From assembly GCA_007116195.1 (NCBI GenBank), contig SKIX01000192.1, forward strand, positions 1-12,971: 12,971 nucleotides of DNA, in the 5' to 3' direction. Shown in pieces: positions 1-6,659 of this stretch. The notes beneath the pieces are model-generated. The model searched no databases. It had not been told where the DNA came from and saw only the letters and a program-made list of their open reading frames with translations. Origin of the DNA: Marinospirillum sp. GTDB lineage: Bacteria > Pseudomonadota > Gammaproteobacteria > Pseudomonadales > Halomonadaceae. The position numbers and the translations under genes are program-made. Position 1 is the first letter of the stretch; each line of letters starts with the position of its first letter.

Positions 1-66
1 AAGAACGAACAGGATGCCAGCCTGTTGGAACGCCTGGCCTTTATGATGCGGCGCGAAAAGCGTTAA
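1..66 (+). CDS. C-terminal end of an upstream gene, probably a MoxR-type AAA+ ATPase (partial)
   Basis: Reading frame 1 is open from the first base to a TAA at 64-66 and gives a 21-residue tail, KNEQDASLLERLAFMMRREKR. The next gene begins 11 bases later on the same strand and is a CoxE-like VWA protein. Genes of that family are very often preceded by a MoxR-type AAA+ ATPase, and a charged helical tail of this kind would fit. The assignment rests on context: no Walker motif lies inside the window. That a gene ends here is well supported by the frame and spacing; its identity is inference. Confidence 0.6.
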   Translation, partial: KNEQDASLLERLAFMMRREKR

Positions 67-77
67 GCGGGTCTTTT

Positions 78-1253
78 ATGCTGATTGATTTTTTTCAGGA
101 AGTGCGGGCGGCCGGGGTGCCAGCTACCCCACGTGAACTGCTGGATCTGGTGCGGGCACTGGATGCCGATCTGGCGTTTGCCGATGAAGAGGATTTCTAT
201 CTGCTGGCGCGCACCTGCCTGGTTAAGGATGAGAAATACTATGATCGCTTTGATCTGGCCTTTTCCAGCTATTTTCAGGGCATCGGCAGCTTGGATGAGC
301 TGCTCGACAAGGTGATTCCCGATGACTGGCTGCGCAAGACCTTCGAGAAGTATTTAAGCGATGCAGACAAGGAAAAAATCAAGAGTCTGGGCAGTCTGGA
401 AAAGCTGATGGAGGAATTCCAGAAGCGGCTGGAGGAGCAGGAAAAACGCCACGCCGGGGGCAACAAGTGGATCGGCACCGGCGGCACTTCGCCCTTCGGA
501 CACAGCGGCTACCATCCCGAAGGTATTCGTGTCGGCGGTCAGTCGAAAAACCGGCGCGCGGTCAAGGTGTGGGAGAAGCGCGAATTCCGGAATCTGGATG
601 ACTCTCAGCGCCTGGGTAATCGTAATATGCAGGTTGCACTCAAGCGCCTGCGCCAGTTTGCCCGCACCGGTGCCCATGAAGAGCTGGATCTGGATGCCAC
701 CATCCGCGCCACGGCCCGCAATGCCGGGCATCTGGATCTCAAGATGGTGCGTGAGAAGCACAATGCGGTGAAGGTGTTGCTGCTGCTGGATGTGGGCGGT
801 TCCATGGATGATCACATTGAAATGCTGGAGGAGCTATTCACTGCCTGCCGCACTGAATTCCGGCACCTGGAGCATTTTTACTTTCACAACTGCCTGTATG
901 AGTCGGTATGGAAGGACAACAAACGCCGCTTCAATGAACGCACCCCAACCCTGGATCTGCTGCACAAGTACGGCCCTGACTACAAGGTGATCTTTGTCGG
1001 TGATGCCTCCATGTCGCCCTATGAAGTGGCCATGCCAGGCGGCAGTGTCGAACATTTCAACGAGGAACCGGGTCAGGCCTGGATCAGGCGGGTCACGGAC
1101 ACCTGGGATAAGGTGGTGTGGCTGAATCCGGTGCCGCGTCAGTACTGGGAGTACACCCAGTCCATCGGTATGCTGCGCCAGTTGCTGGGCGATCGCATGT
1201 ACCCTCTGACGCTGGAAGGTCTGGATGCTGCCATGCGCGAGCTGATTCGTTAG
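78..1253 (+). CDS. VWA-domain protein, CoxE-like (COG3825 type)
   Basis: A 391-residue cytoplasmic protein with no signal peptide or membrane segment. The N-terminal part (about 1-125) is helical and acidic. A conserved glycine-rich stretch follows at about 130-154 (KWIGTGGTSPFGHSGYHPEG). The C-terminal half is a von Willebrand A domain beginning at about 231 (VKVLLLLDVGGSMDDH). Its metal-site motif reads D238-x-G240-x-S242, so the second ligand position is Gly instead of the Ser of classical DxSxS, which as I recall is common in this family. Asp309 in FVGDAS is a likely further ligand. Family members usually pair with MoxR AAA+ ATPases and are thought to act as chaperone-like pairs that insert metals or remodel partner proteins; the client here is unknown. 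The start is 11 bases after the upstream stop, suggesting an operon. The SD is weak (GCGGG). Codons are more GC-rich than in later genes (leucine mostly CTG). Confidence 0.85.
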   Translation: MLIDFFQEVRAAGVPATPRELLDLVRALDADLAFADEEDFYLLARTCLVKDEKYYDRFDLAFSSYFQGIGSLDELLDKVIPDDWLRKTFEKYLSDADKEKIKSLGSLEKLMEEFQKRLEEQEKRHAGGNKWIGTGGTSPFGHSGYHPEGIRVGGQSKNRRAVKVWEKREFRNLDDSQRLGNRNMQVALKRLRQFARTGAHEELDLDATIRATARNAGHLDLKMVREKHNAVKVLLLLDVGGSMDDHIEMLEELFTACRTEFRHLEHFYFHNCLYESVWKDNKRRFNERTPTLDLLHKYGPDYKVIFVGDASMSPYEVAMPGGSVEHFNEEPGQAWIRRVTDTWDKVVWLNPVPRQYWEYTQSIGMLRQLLGDRMYPLTLEGLDAAMRELIR

Positions 1254-1262
1254 CGCAGTCCT

Positions 1263-1290
1263 GAGTACCTGATCTGCTGATCAGGTACTC
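1263..1290. terminator. Perfect 12-bp hairpin between convergent genes
   Basis: GAGTACCTGATC (1263-1274) and GATCAGGTACTC (1279-1290) are exact reverse complements separated by TGCT. The hairpin lies 10 bases after the VWA stop and 8 bases before the hydratase stop, where a bidirectional terminator is expected. Neither strand has a T tract after it, so it is not a textbook intrinsic terminator. It may instead protect 3' ends or work with another factor. Confidence 0.55.
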
Positions 1291-1298
1291 GACGCTGA

Positions 1299-1772
1299 TT
1301 ACTTAATGGTGATTTCTGGTAGAACGGGGGCTTCTAGCTCTACTGCTTCACTGGGTGCGATCACGGTGGCAGTGCCAGTGACGACCTTTTCATCCTTCTG
1401 GTTAGTGACCAGACAATCCAGAATTACAATCTTTTTCTTGTCCTGCTTTTCTTTCACGGTCAGCTGTACGGTCAGGGTATCGCCGAGTTTAACCGGGCGG
1501 CGGAAACTAAGCTCCTGGCCCAGATAGATGGTACCGGGGCCGGGCAGGGTGGTGGCCAGGGCGGCGGAAATCAGCGAGCCAGACCACATGCCATGGGCGA
1601 TTCGCTCACCGAACATGCTGGTTTTGGCAAAGTCGGCATCCAGGTGCACCGGGTTGACATCCCCAGAAACTGCCGCAAAAAGCACTAGCTCTTTTTCAGT
1701 GAGTGTCTTGGCAAAAGTAGCCGTGTCGCCTTCTTGCAGGGTATCGTAGGGTTTGTTGACCAAAGTACTCAT
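1299..1772 (-). CDS. MaoC-like (R)-specific enoyl-CoA hydratase
   Basis: A 157-residue single hot-dog domain of the MaoC/PhaJ type. The hydratase signature is clear: SGDVNPVH at 36-43 supplies the expected catalytic Asp38 and His43, followed by F54-GERIAHGMWSGSLIS and then LSFRRPVKLGDTL. Family members hydrate trans-2-enoyl-CoA to (R)-3-hydroxyacyl-CoA, linking beta-oxidation to polyhydroxyalkanoate or other 3-hydroxyacid use. The length is slightly above PhaJ (about 134-160). The ATG has a good SD (AAGGA, about 7 bases upstream). It is transcribed away from an acyl-CoA synthetase, so the two may share regulation. The Pro/Glu-rich C-terminal tail (about 141-157) is outside the catalytic fold. 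Substrate chain length cannot be read from sequence, and no PHA synthase gene is in view. Confidence 0.87.
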   Translation of the reverse strand: MSTLVNKPYDTLQEGDTATFAKTLTEKELVLFAAVSGDVNPVHLDADFAKTSMFGERIAHGMWSGSLISAALATTLPGPGTIYLGQELSFRRPVKLGDTLTVQLTVKEKQDKKKIVILDCLVTNQKDEKVVTGTATVIAPSEAVELEAPVLPEITIK

Positions 1773-1801
1773 GATATTTTCCTTTCGTTTTTGCAGTTAA
1801 G

Positions 1802-1830
1802 CTCTTGGCAGGAGATAGTAACTCTTGGCA
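1802..1830. promoter_or_regulatory. Two direct repeats CTCTTGGCA, 20 bp apart, in a divergent promoter region
   Basis: CTCTTGGCA occurs at 1802-1810 and again at 1822-1830, a 20-bp period or about two helical turns. They lie 30-58 bases upstream of the hydratase ATG on the minus strand, where a regulator or RNA polymerase would bind. No known regulator is assigned. This could be a tandem binding site or coincidence. Confidence 0.35.
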
Positions 1831-1870
1831 TCATGGAAAGCCAGTTGAGCGCTTGCTAGGTCGTGGTTGC

Positions 1871-1895
1871 AATACGACATGAGTCGTATTTTTTT
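1871..1895 (+). promoter_or_regulatory. Palindrome AATACGAC-ATGA-GTCGTATT followed by a T run
   Basis: The 8-bp arms at 1871-1878 and 1883-1890 are exact reverse complements around ATGA. A run of seven T begins in the right arm and continues to 1895. It sits between the hydratase and acyl-CoA synthetase genes. Two readings fit: an operator for a dimeric (for example TetR-type) repressor controlling one or both genes, or a small stem plus T tract acting as a leader terminator for the synthetase. I see no convincing -35/-10 pair that would decide. Confidence 0.45.
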
Positions 1896-1965
1896 GCGAT
1901 GCAGCATAAGGCTAAATGCTTACAAGTAGTTTTATTACAAAAAAACGAACACCAATGTCTAAAAT

Positions 1966-1972
1966 AAGGGGG
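1966..1972 (+). promoter_or_regulatory. Ribosome binding site that sets the acyl-CoA synthetase start
   Basis: AAGGGGG lies 9 bases before the ATG at 1982. The upstream in-frame ATGs at 1916 and 1955 have no comparable SD and add an AT-rich stretch without family resemblance. Confidence 0.65.
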
Positions 1973-1981
1973 CTAGCTTCT

Positions 1982-3613
1982 ATGCCGCACACCAATATTT
2001 ACAATCTGGGTTTAGATCAAAACACTGCAAACTTTGCAGCTTTAACACCCATTTCTTATCTGCAAAGGGCAGCCAGTATTTACCCTGAGCGTATTGCACA
2101 AATTCATCACCAGCAAACGACAACCTGGGGTGAAACCTACCGTCGCTGTGTGCGCTTAGCTTCAGCACTGAATAAGGCCGAGGTGGGTGAAGGCGATACG
2201 GTTTCTTTTATTTCTCCTAACATCTACGCCTTGTTTGAAGCTCACTTTGGCGTTCCTATGTCGGGTGCGGTGCTTAATGCCATCAATACTCGTCTGGATG
2301 CCGAAGCGATTTCCTTTATTCTGCAGCACGCAGAAACAAAAATACTTTTTGTTGATCGCGAGTTTTCTGAAGTTGCTGAGCGTGCAGTCAGAATGCTAGG
2401 TGCTCAACGGCCTCGAATTATTGACATCGATGACCCTCACTTCGAGGGTGGCAAGCTGATTGGTGAAATGGACTATGAAGCCTTTTTACAAACCGGCGAT
2501 GAGGATTTTGCTTACCCTCTGCCGAAGGATGAGTGGGACGCCATCGCGCTTAATTACACTTCGGGCACTACGGGTAACCCCAAGGGGGTGGTCTATCATC
2601 ACCGGGGTGCCTACTTAAATGCGATTTCAAATGCTTTGTCCTGGAATATGGGTGAGTACCCTGTGTACCTCTGGACGCTGCCCATGTTCCATTGTAATGG
2701 CTGGTGTTTCCCCTGGACAATTGCTGCAACGATAGGCACCAGTGTCAGCCTGCGCCACGTCCGCGCTGATGATATCTACACAGCAATTAAAACCAATAAG
2801 GTGAATCATTTCTGTGGTGCGCCCATCGTCCTTAATATGCTGAATAATGCTGATGATGAGCTTAAAGCAGGGATTGAACATCAAGTTAAAGTGATGACAG
2901 CGGGTGCTGCGCCTCCTGCTGCAGTCATTGAAGGCATGGAAAACCTCGGCTTTAGTGTGACTCATGTTTACGGTCTAACTGAAACCTATGGCCCTTGTGT
3001 GGTCTGTGCCTGGCATGATGAGTGGGATGAAAAATCACCTTCTGAGCGTGCCCGCCTTAAAGCACGCCAGGGTGTGAAGTCACCTATGCAGGAAGGCCTG
3101 ATGATTGCTAACCCTGAGACTCTGGAGCCCGTGCCTCAAGATGGTCAGACGATGGGTGAGATCTTTATGCGTGGCAACCTGGTGATGAAAGGCTATCTGA
3201 AGAACCCCAAGGCCACTGAAGAATCCTTCTCGGGTGGTTGGTTCCATTCTGGTGACTTGGCGGTTTGGCATCCTGATGGTTATGTGGAAATTAAGGATCG
3301 CTCTAAGGATGTCATCATCTCCGGCGGTGAAAATATTTCCTCGATTGAGGTTGAAGATGTTCTCTATCGTCACCCAGCCGTTTCTGAGGCCGCCGTTGTT
3401 GCACGCCCAGATGAAAAGTGGGGTGAAACGCCTTGTGCCTTTATTAACCTGAAGCCAGGTGCTCAGGTAACGGAGCAGGATATTATTAGCTTCTGTCGCG
3501 ATAATATGGCGCACTTTAAGGCACCAAAAACGGTGGTCTTCGGTGAGTTGCCAAAAACCTCGACCGGCAAAATTCAAAAGTTTGTACTGCGTGATCAGGT
3601 TAAAAGCCTCTAA
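1982..3613 (+). CDS. AMP-forming acyl-CoA synthetase, short/medium-chain type
   Basis: A 543-residue ANL-superfamily enzyme that activates a carboxylic acid to acyl-AMP and then acyl-CoA. From the ATG at 1982: the phosphate-binding loop YTSGTTGNPKG at 192-202; the substrate-tunnel stretch LPMFHCNGWCFPW at 233-245; the adenylate motif YGLTETYG at 330-337; the hinge and ribose-binding region GDLAVWHPDGYVEIKDR at 424-440; and the catalytic Lys530 in KTSTGK. The FHxNGW signature groups it with AlkK/DmdB-like ligases (medium-chain, methylbutanoate or 3-methylmercaptopropionate) and not with FadD, but the true substrate is unknown. The in-frame ATG at 1916 would add 22 residues and lacks an SD, so 1982 is preferred. 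It diverges from a MaoC-like hydratase and ends at a strong terminator, so it is probably monocistronic. Confidence 0.88.
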   Translation: MPHTNIYNLGLDQNTANFAALTPISYLQRAASIYPERIAQIHHQQTTTWGETYRRCVRLASALNKAEVGEGDTVSFISPNIYALFEAHFGVPMSGAVLNAINTRLDAEAISFILQHAETKILFVDREFSEVAERAVRMLGAQRPRIIDIDDPHFEGGKLIGEMDYEAFLQTGDEDFAYPLPKDEWDAIALNYTSGTTGNPKGVVYHHRGAYLNAISNALSWNMGEYPVYLWTLPMFHCNGWCFPWTIAATIGTSVSLRHVRADDIYTAIKTNKVNHFCGAPIVLNMLNNADDELKAGIEHQVKVMTAGAAPPAAVIEGMENLGFSVTHVYGLTETYGPCVVCAWHDEWDEKSPSERARLKARQGVKSPMQEGLMIANPETLEPVPQDGQTMGEIFMRGNLVMKGYLKNPKATEESFSGGWFHSGDLAVWHPDGYVEIKDRSKDVIISGGENISSIEVEDVLYRHPAVSEAAVVARPDEKWGETPCAFINLKPGAQVTEQDIISFCRDNMAHFKAPKTVVFGELPKTSTGKIQKFVLRDQVKSL

Positions 3614-3639
3614 ACTTAGTGGCAATTGATCTAAGTTTA
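3611..3639. repeat. Inverted repeat spanning the stop codon, just before a terminator
   Basis: TAAACTTAG (3611-3619) pairs exactly with CTAAGTTTA (3631-3639) across an 11-base loop. The left arm includes the synthetase stop codon and the right arm abuts the terminator stem. It may form a second, weaker hairpin that stabilises the 3' end. Confidence 0.5.
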
Positions 3640-3666
3640 AGCCAGCTCTTCGGGGCTGGCTTTTTT
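3639..3666 (+). terminator. Intrinsic terminator with UUCG tetraloop
   Basis: GCCAGCTC (3641-3648), TTCG loop, GGGCTGGC (3653-3660) with one G-U pair, extended by AA/TT, then six T. The C(UUCG)G loop is exceptionally stable. It terminates the acyl-CoA synthetase transcript. Confidence 0.93.
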
Positions 3667-3692
3667 GTTTGCAGGTCTTTATAGTGTTAATA

Positions 3693-3702
3693 CAAACGTT
3701 TG
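3693..3702. promoter_or_regulatory. CAAACGTTTG palindrome, candidate operator of the fadD-like gene
   Basis: This perfect 10-bp palindrome ends two bases before the predicted -35 box. Its half-sites resemble the GAAAC/GTTTC-type half-sites reported for the fatty-acid regulator PsrA, but here the spacer is zero, so the match is inexact. The position suits either activation or repression of the following acyl-CoA synthetase. Confidence 0.45.
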
Positions 3703-3704
3703 AA

Positions 3705-3734
3705 TTGGTATCTGGTTAGCTACTTTCCTATACT
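3705..3734 (+). promoter_or_regulatory. Candidate sigma-70 promoter of the fadD-like gene
   Basis: TTGGTA (3705-3710), an 18-base spacer and TATACT (3729-3734). The -10 box is strong and the -35 moderate. The start codon is at 3783, leaving a leader of roughly 40 bases. Confidence 0.55.
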
Positions 3735-3782
3735 ACTGCCAGATACGCTTGCTACCAATAACAACAAGTTGGCGAGGGTTTT

Positions 3783-5417
3783 ATGAATGCTATTGATCTA
3801 GGCCGTTTTGAATCTGTGTTGCAGGTGTTTGATGAGTCCTGCCAACGTTTTGCTGAACAACCGGCTTTTACCTGTATGGGTCAAAAACTAACCTATGGAC
3901 AGTTAGAAGAGAAAAGTCGGCACTTTGCCGCCTATTTGCAGAATGAAACGGATTTAAAGCCAGGCGATCGCTTAGCGATTCAGTTGCCTAATACCCTCAT
4001 GTTTCCTATCGCTGTTTTTGGCGCCTTGCGGGCAGGTTTAATAGTGGTCAACACGAACCCCCTGTATTCCGAGCGGGAAATGGAGCATCAGTTTAATGAC
4101 TCGGGTGCCAAGGGCTTAGTGGTGTTAGCCAATATGGCGCTTAGTGTTGAAAAAATTCTGCCACATACTCACCTCAAGCATATATTCGTAACAGAACTGG
4201 GTGATATGCACTCAGGTTTCAAGCGTTTGCTGATTAACTCAGTGGTTAAATACGTTAAAAAAATGGTGCCAGCTTATCAGCTGCCTCATGCGATTCCTTT
4301 CCGCAAAGCGCTCAGTCAAGGTAAGCGCGGTCATTGGGTGCCGGTTGAAGGCAAGCTGGATGATATTGCGGTTTTACAGTACACCGGTGGTACTACCGGG
4401 GTGGCTAAAGGGGCTATGCTGACGCATCGTAATCTGGTCGCCAACATGCTGCAGGCGCGGGAAGTTATCAAGCAGGTACTCAACGAAGGCGGAGAGACAG
4501 TTGTGGCTCCGCTACCTATGTATCATATCTATACGTTCACCGTGAACTGCATGGTAATGATGGAGCTGGGCAATCACTCGCTATTGATTCCCAACCCTAG
4601 AGATTTGCCGGGTTTTGTTAAAGAGCTGCAAAAAAATGAGTTTACTGGTTTTGTTGGTTTGAATACCTTGTTTGTAGCCCTCTGTAATCGTGATGATTTT
4701 AAGGCGCTGGATTTCAGTAAGCTTAAACTGACTATTTCTGGTGGTATGTCTTTAACCAAGGCAGCCGCAGAGCGTTGGAAAGAGGTGACAGGTTGTGATA
4801 TTGCAGAAGGCTATGGCTTGACGGAAACCTCGCCAGTTGCCACCTTTAATCCGCCCAAGGCCATTCAGTTGGGTAGTATTGGTAAGCCAGTACCCAGTAC
4901 TGAAATCAAGGTGATTGATGAAGAAGGGCAGGACTTGCCTCAAGGTGAAGCAGGAGAGCTGTGCGTCAAAGGTCCTCAAGTTATGCAGGGGTATTGGCAA
5001 AGGCCTGAAGAAACGGCCAAGGTCATTGATGGCCAGGGCTGGTTCCGCACAGGAGATATTGCGGTTATTCAGGCCGATGGCTATGCTCGAATCGTGGATC
5101 GTAAAAAAGATATGATCAATGTTTCTGGCTTTAATGTTTACCCTAATGAGGTGGAAGATGAAATTGCTTCCCATCCAGATGTGCTCGAAGTGGCCGCTGT
5201 GGGTATTGAAGATGAAAAAAGTGGCGAGGCCGTTAAAGTGTATGTTGTTTCGCGTAACCCAGATCTGTCCACTAAAGATATACGCAACTGGTGCAAAGAG
5301 CGCCTAACGGGCTATAAGGTTCCTCGTGTGATTGAGTTTCGTGATGAGCTGCCTAAAACCAATGTGGGTAAGGTATTGCGTCGTCAGCTAAGAGATGAAA
5401 ATCGGAAAGCCTCCTAA
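3783..5417 (+). CDS. fadD: Long-chain fatty acid-CoA ligase, FadD-like
   Basis: A 544-residue AMP-forming ligase, near the usual FadD length of about 560. It activates long-chain fatty acids at the inner membrane surface for beta-oxidation or phospholipid synthesis. Visible motifs: the phosphate loop YTGGTTGVAKG at 200-210; LPMYHIY at 244-250; the adenylate motif YGLTETSP at 344-351; a full FACS signature from about 417 to 450 (GQGWFRTGD, then DGYARIVDRKKDMINVSGF); and catalytic Lys530 in KTNVGK. ATG 3783 has a good SD (GAGG, about 6 bases upstream). It has its own promoter with a palindrome and a terminator on each side, so it is a single-gene unit. It differs clearly from the synthetase upstream in the 233-250 region, so the pair is not a recent tandem duplication. 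Which fadD paralogue it is cannot be told. Confidence 0.93.
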   Translation: MNAIDLGRFESVLQVFDESCQRFAEQPAFTCMGQKLTYGQLEEKSRHFAAYLQNETDLKPGDRLAIQLPNTLMFPIAVFGALRAGLIVVNTNPLYSEREMEHQFNDSGAKGLVVLANMALSVEKILPHTHLKHIFVTELGDMHSGFKRLLINSVVKYVKKMVPAYQLPHAIPFRKALSQGKRGHWVPVEGKLDDIAVLQYTGGTTGVAKGAMLTHRNLVANMLQAREVIKQVLNEGGETVVAPLPMYHIYTFTVNCMVMMELGNHSLLIPNPRDLPGFVKELQKNEFTGFVGLNTLFVALCNRDDFKALDFSKLKLTISGGMSLTKAAAERWKEVTGCDIAEGYGLTETSPVATFNPPKAIQLGSIGKPVPSTEIKVIDEEGQDLPQGEAGELCVKGPQVMQGYWQRPEETAKVIDGQGWFRTGDIAVIQADGYARIVDRKKDMINVSGFNVYPNEVEDEIASHPDVLEVAAVGIEDEKSGEAVKVYVVSRNPDLSTKDIRNWCKERLTGYKVPRVIEFRDELPKTNVGKVLRRQLRDENRKAS

Positions 5418-5433
5418 CCCTTTGCATTCGAAT

Positions 5434-5465
5434 AAAAAACCCAGGCAAGTGACCTGGGTTTTTTT
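5434..5465. terminator. Bidirectional intrinsic terminator between convergent genes
   Basis: CCCAGG (5440-5445) and CCTGGG (5453-5458) enclose a 7-base loop, flanked by an A run on the left and seven T on the right. The symmetric A/T flanks let it serve the fadD-like gene on the plus strand and the operon ending with the cation transporter on the minus strand. Confidence 0.92.
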
Positions 5466-5486
5466 ATTGGGCTAGAACCAAGTCCT

Positions 5487-6659
5487 CTAGTTACTACCTA
5501 TCCAGATTCTTACCTGACCTAACCAGGGCAAGTCTTGAGCACTGTCATTGAGTTGCTGGGTTAGAGGCTCAAGGTGCTCCAGACTGAGCTGCTGGCTAGT
5601 GAAGAATAAATCAACTTCGATTTTCTGTTCCAGGTAGTGTAGCTGGGTTTTCTCAGCTTTTTGGTAAAGCGCTTGTTGAGTCCAGCGTTGTTCAAGCAGA
5701 GTTAGCACATCTGGGCGCAAGGGCAGCATTTTATCAGGGTCGGGGTTATCCGTTTCGGCATCATCTTCTGGGTCGATATGAAAAGTGATATCAGAAATAT
5801 GGTCGAATTCTTCTCTGAGCAGGTGAGCAACCCAAACACCTATTTCATGGCCTTCAGACACACTAACCTGCGGGCCGACCTGCAAATGAATGTCGAGCAG
5901 GCTGCGATTGCCCATTGTTCGGGTTCTTAAATGATGTACATCACGAACACCGGGTACACTTTTTGCCAGCTGGCGAATGTTCTGTGTTTCTTCTTCTGGA
6001 AGCGCCGTATCAACCAGTTCTTTCAGACTGTCCCAAATCAGCTTAACGCCAATGCGGGCGACCATAAACCCAACGATAATAGCAGCGATCTGATCTAGCC
6101 AAGCAAAGCCTAGTAGGGCACCCCCAACAGCTACAAATACGACGATGGAAGAAAGGGCATCGGTACGGTGATGCCAGGCATTAGCTTGCAGCAATTTGGA
6201 GTTGATTTTGTTAGCAATCTTCAGGGTGTAGCGATAGATCCACTCTTTACTGGCAATGGAAGCGAGGGCAACGATTAACGCTGCAATGCCAGGAACAGCC
6301 AGGTCTTCGGTGCGAACCAGGCGGCTAAGACTGTCCCAGACTAGTGCGCCTGCAACCGCAATAAGTACCGCACCCAATAATAAAGTGGCCAGGGTTTCAT
6401 AACGGTCATGGCCATAGGGGTGGTCGGAATCAGGCTGCTGTCGACCCAAGTGAGTTGCACCGAGTACCAGTAGATCACTAAAGAGATCGGATAAGGAGTG
6501 GATGCCATCAGCGATCAGTGCCTGAGAGTTGGCCCAGAAACCGACCAGAATTTTTGCCAAACCATTAATCGCATTGACCAGTGCCCCGATCCAGGTCACT
6601 CGTTTGGCTGCCTTAGCCTCACTCAGGGCGGGGTTGTTGTCTTTGGCTGAAGCAGTCAT
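5487..6659 (-). CDS. CDF-family cation efflux transporter with an extended C-terminus
   Basis: A 390-residue inner-membrane protein of the cation diffusion facilitator family (proton-driven efflux of Zn, Fe, Mn or similar). About six membrane segments lie between residues 21 and 210. Metal-site residues are visible: Asp51 and H54-xxx-D58 in DGIHSLSD (helix 2) and H163-xxx-D167 in WHHRTD (helix 5). DHPYGHDRYE at 79-88 is a family landmark. The cytoplasmic domain at about 220-298 contains the usual HHLRTR and HIDPEDD stretches. Typical members have about 300 residues; here about 80 more follow (from MLPLRPDV, 311-390) with a predicted strand-helix-strand pattern. ATG 6659 overlaps the acyltransferase stop as ATGA, indicating translational coupling; the in-frame ATG at 6710 lies inside that gene and is rejected. 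The metal cannot be assigned. Confidence 0.9.
   Translation of the reverse strand: MTASAKDNNPALSEAKAAKRVTWIGALVNAINGLAKILVGFWANSQALIADGIHSLSDLFSDLLVLGATHLGRQQPDSDHPYGHDRYETLATLLLGAVLIAVAGALVWDSLSRLVRTEDLAVPGIAALIVALASIASKEWIYRYTLKIANKINSKLLQANAWHHRTDALSSIVVFVAVGGALLGFAWLDQIAAIIVGFMVARIGVKLIWDSLKELVDTALPEEETQNIRQLAKSVPGVRDVHHLRTRTMGNRSLLDIHLQVGPQVSVSEGHEIGVWVAHLLREEFDHISDITFHIDPEDDAETDNPDPDKMLPLRPDVLTLLEQRWTQQALYQKAEKTQLHYLEQKIEVDLFFTSQQLSLEHLEPLTQQLNDSAQDLPWLGQVRIWIGSN

Noticed and set aside
354..815. 153-codon open frame antisense to the VWA gene
   Set aside because: It is a shadow of a GC-rich, well-conserved gene; no SD, and low-complexity Gln/His composition.
1916..1981. 22-residue N-terminal extension of the acyl-CoA synthetase
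   Set aside because: No SD before ATG 1916, AT-rich non-homologous sequence, and a clear SD before ATG 1982.
3080..3625. 181-codon open frame antisense to the acyl-CoA synthetase
   Set aside because: Complement of conserved motif-bearing coding sequence; no recognisable domain.
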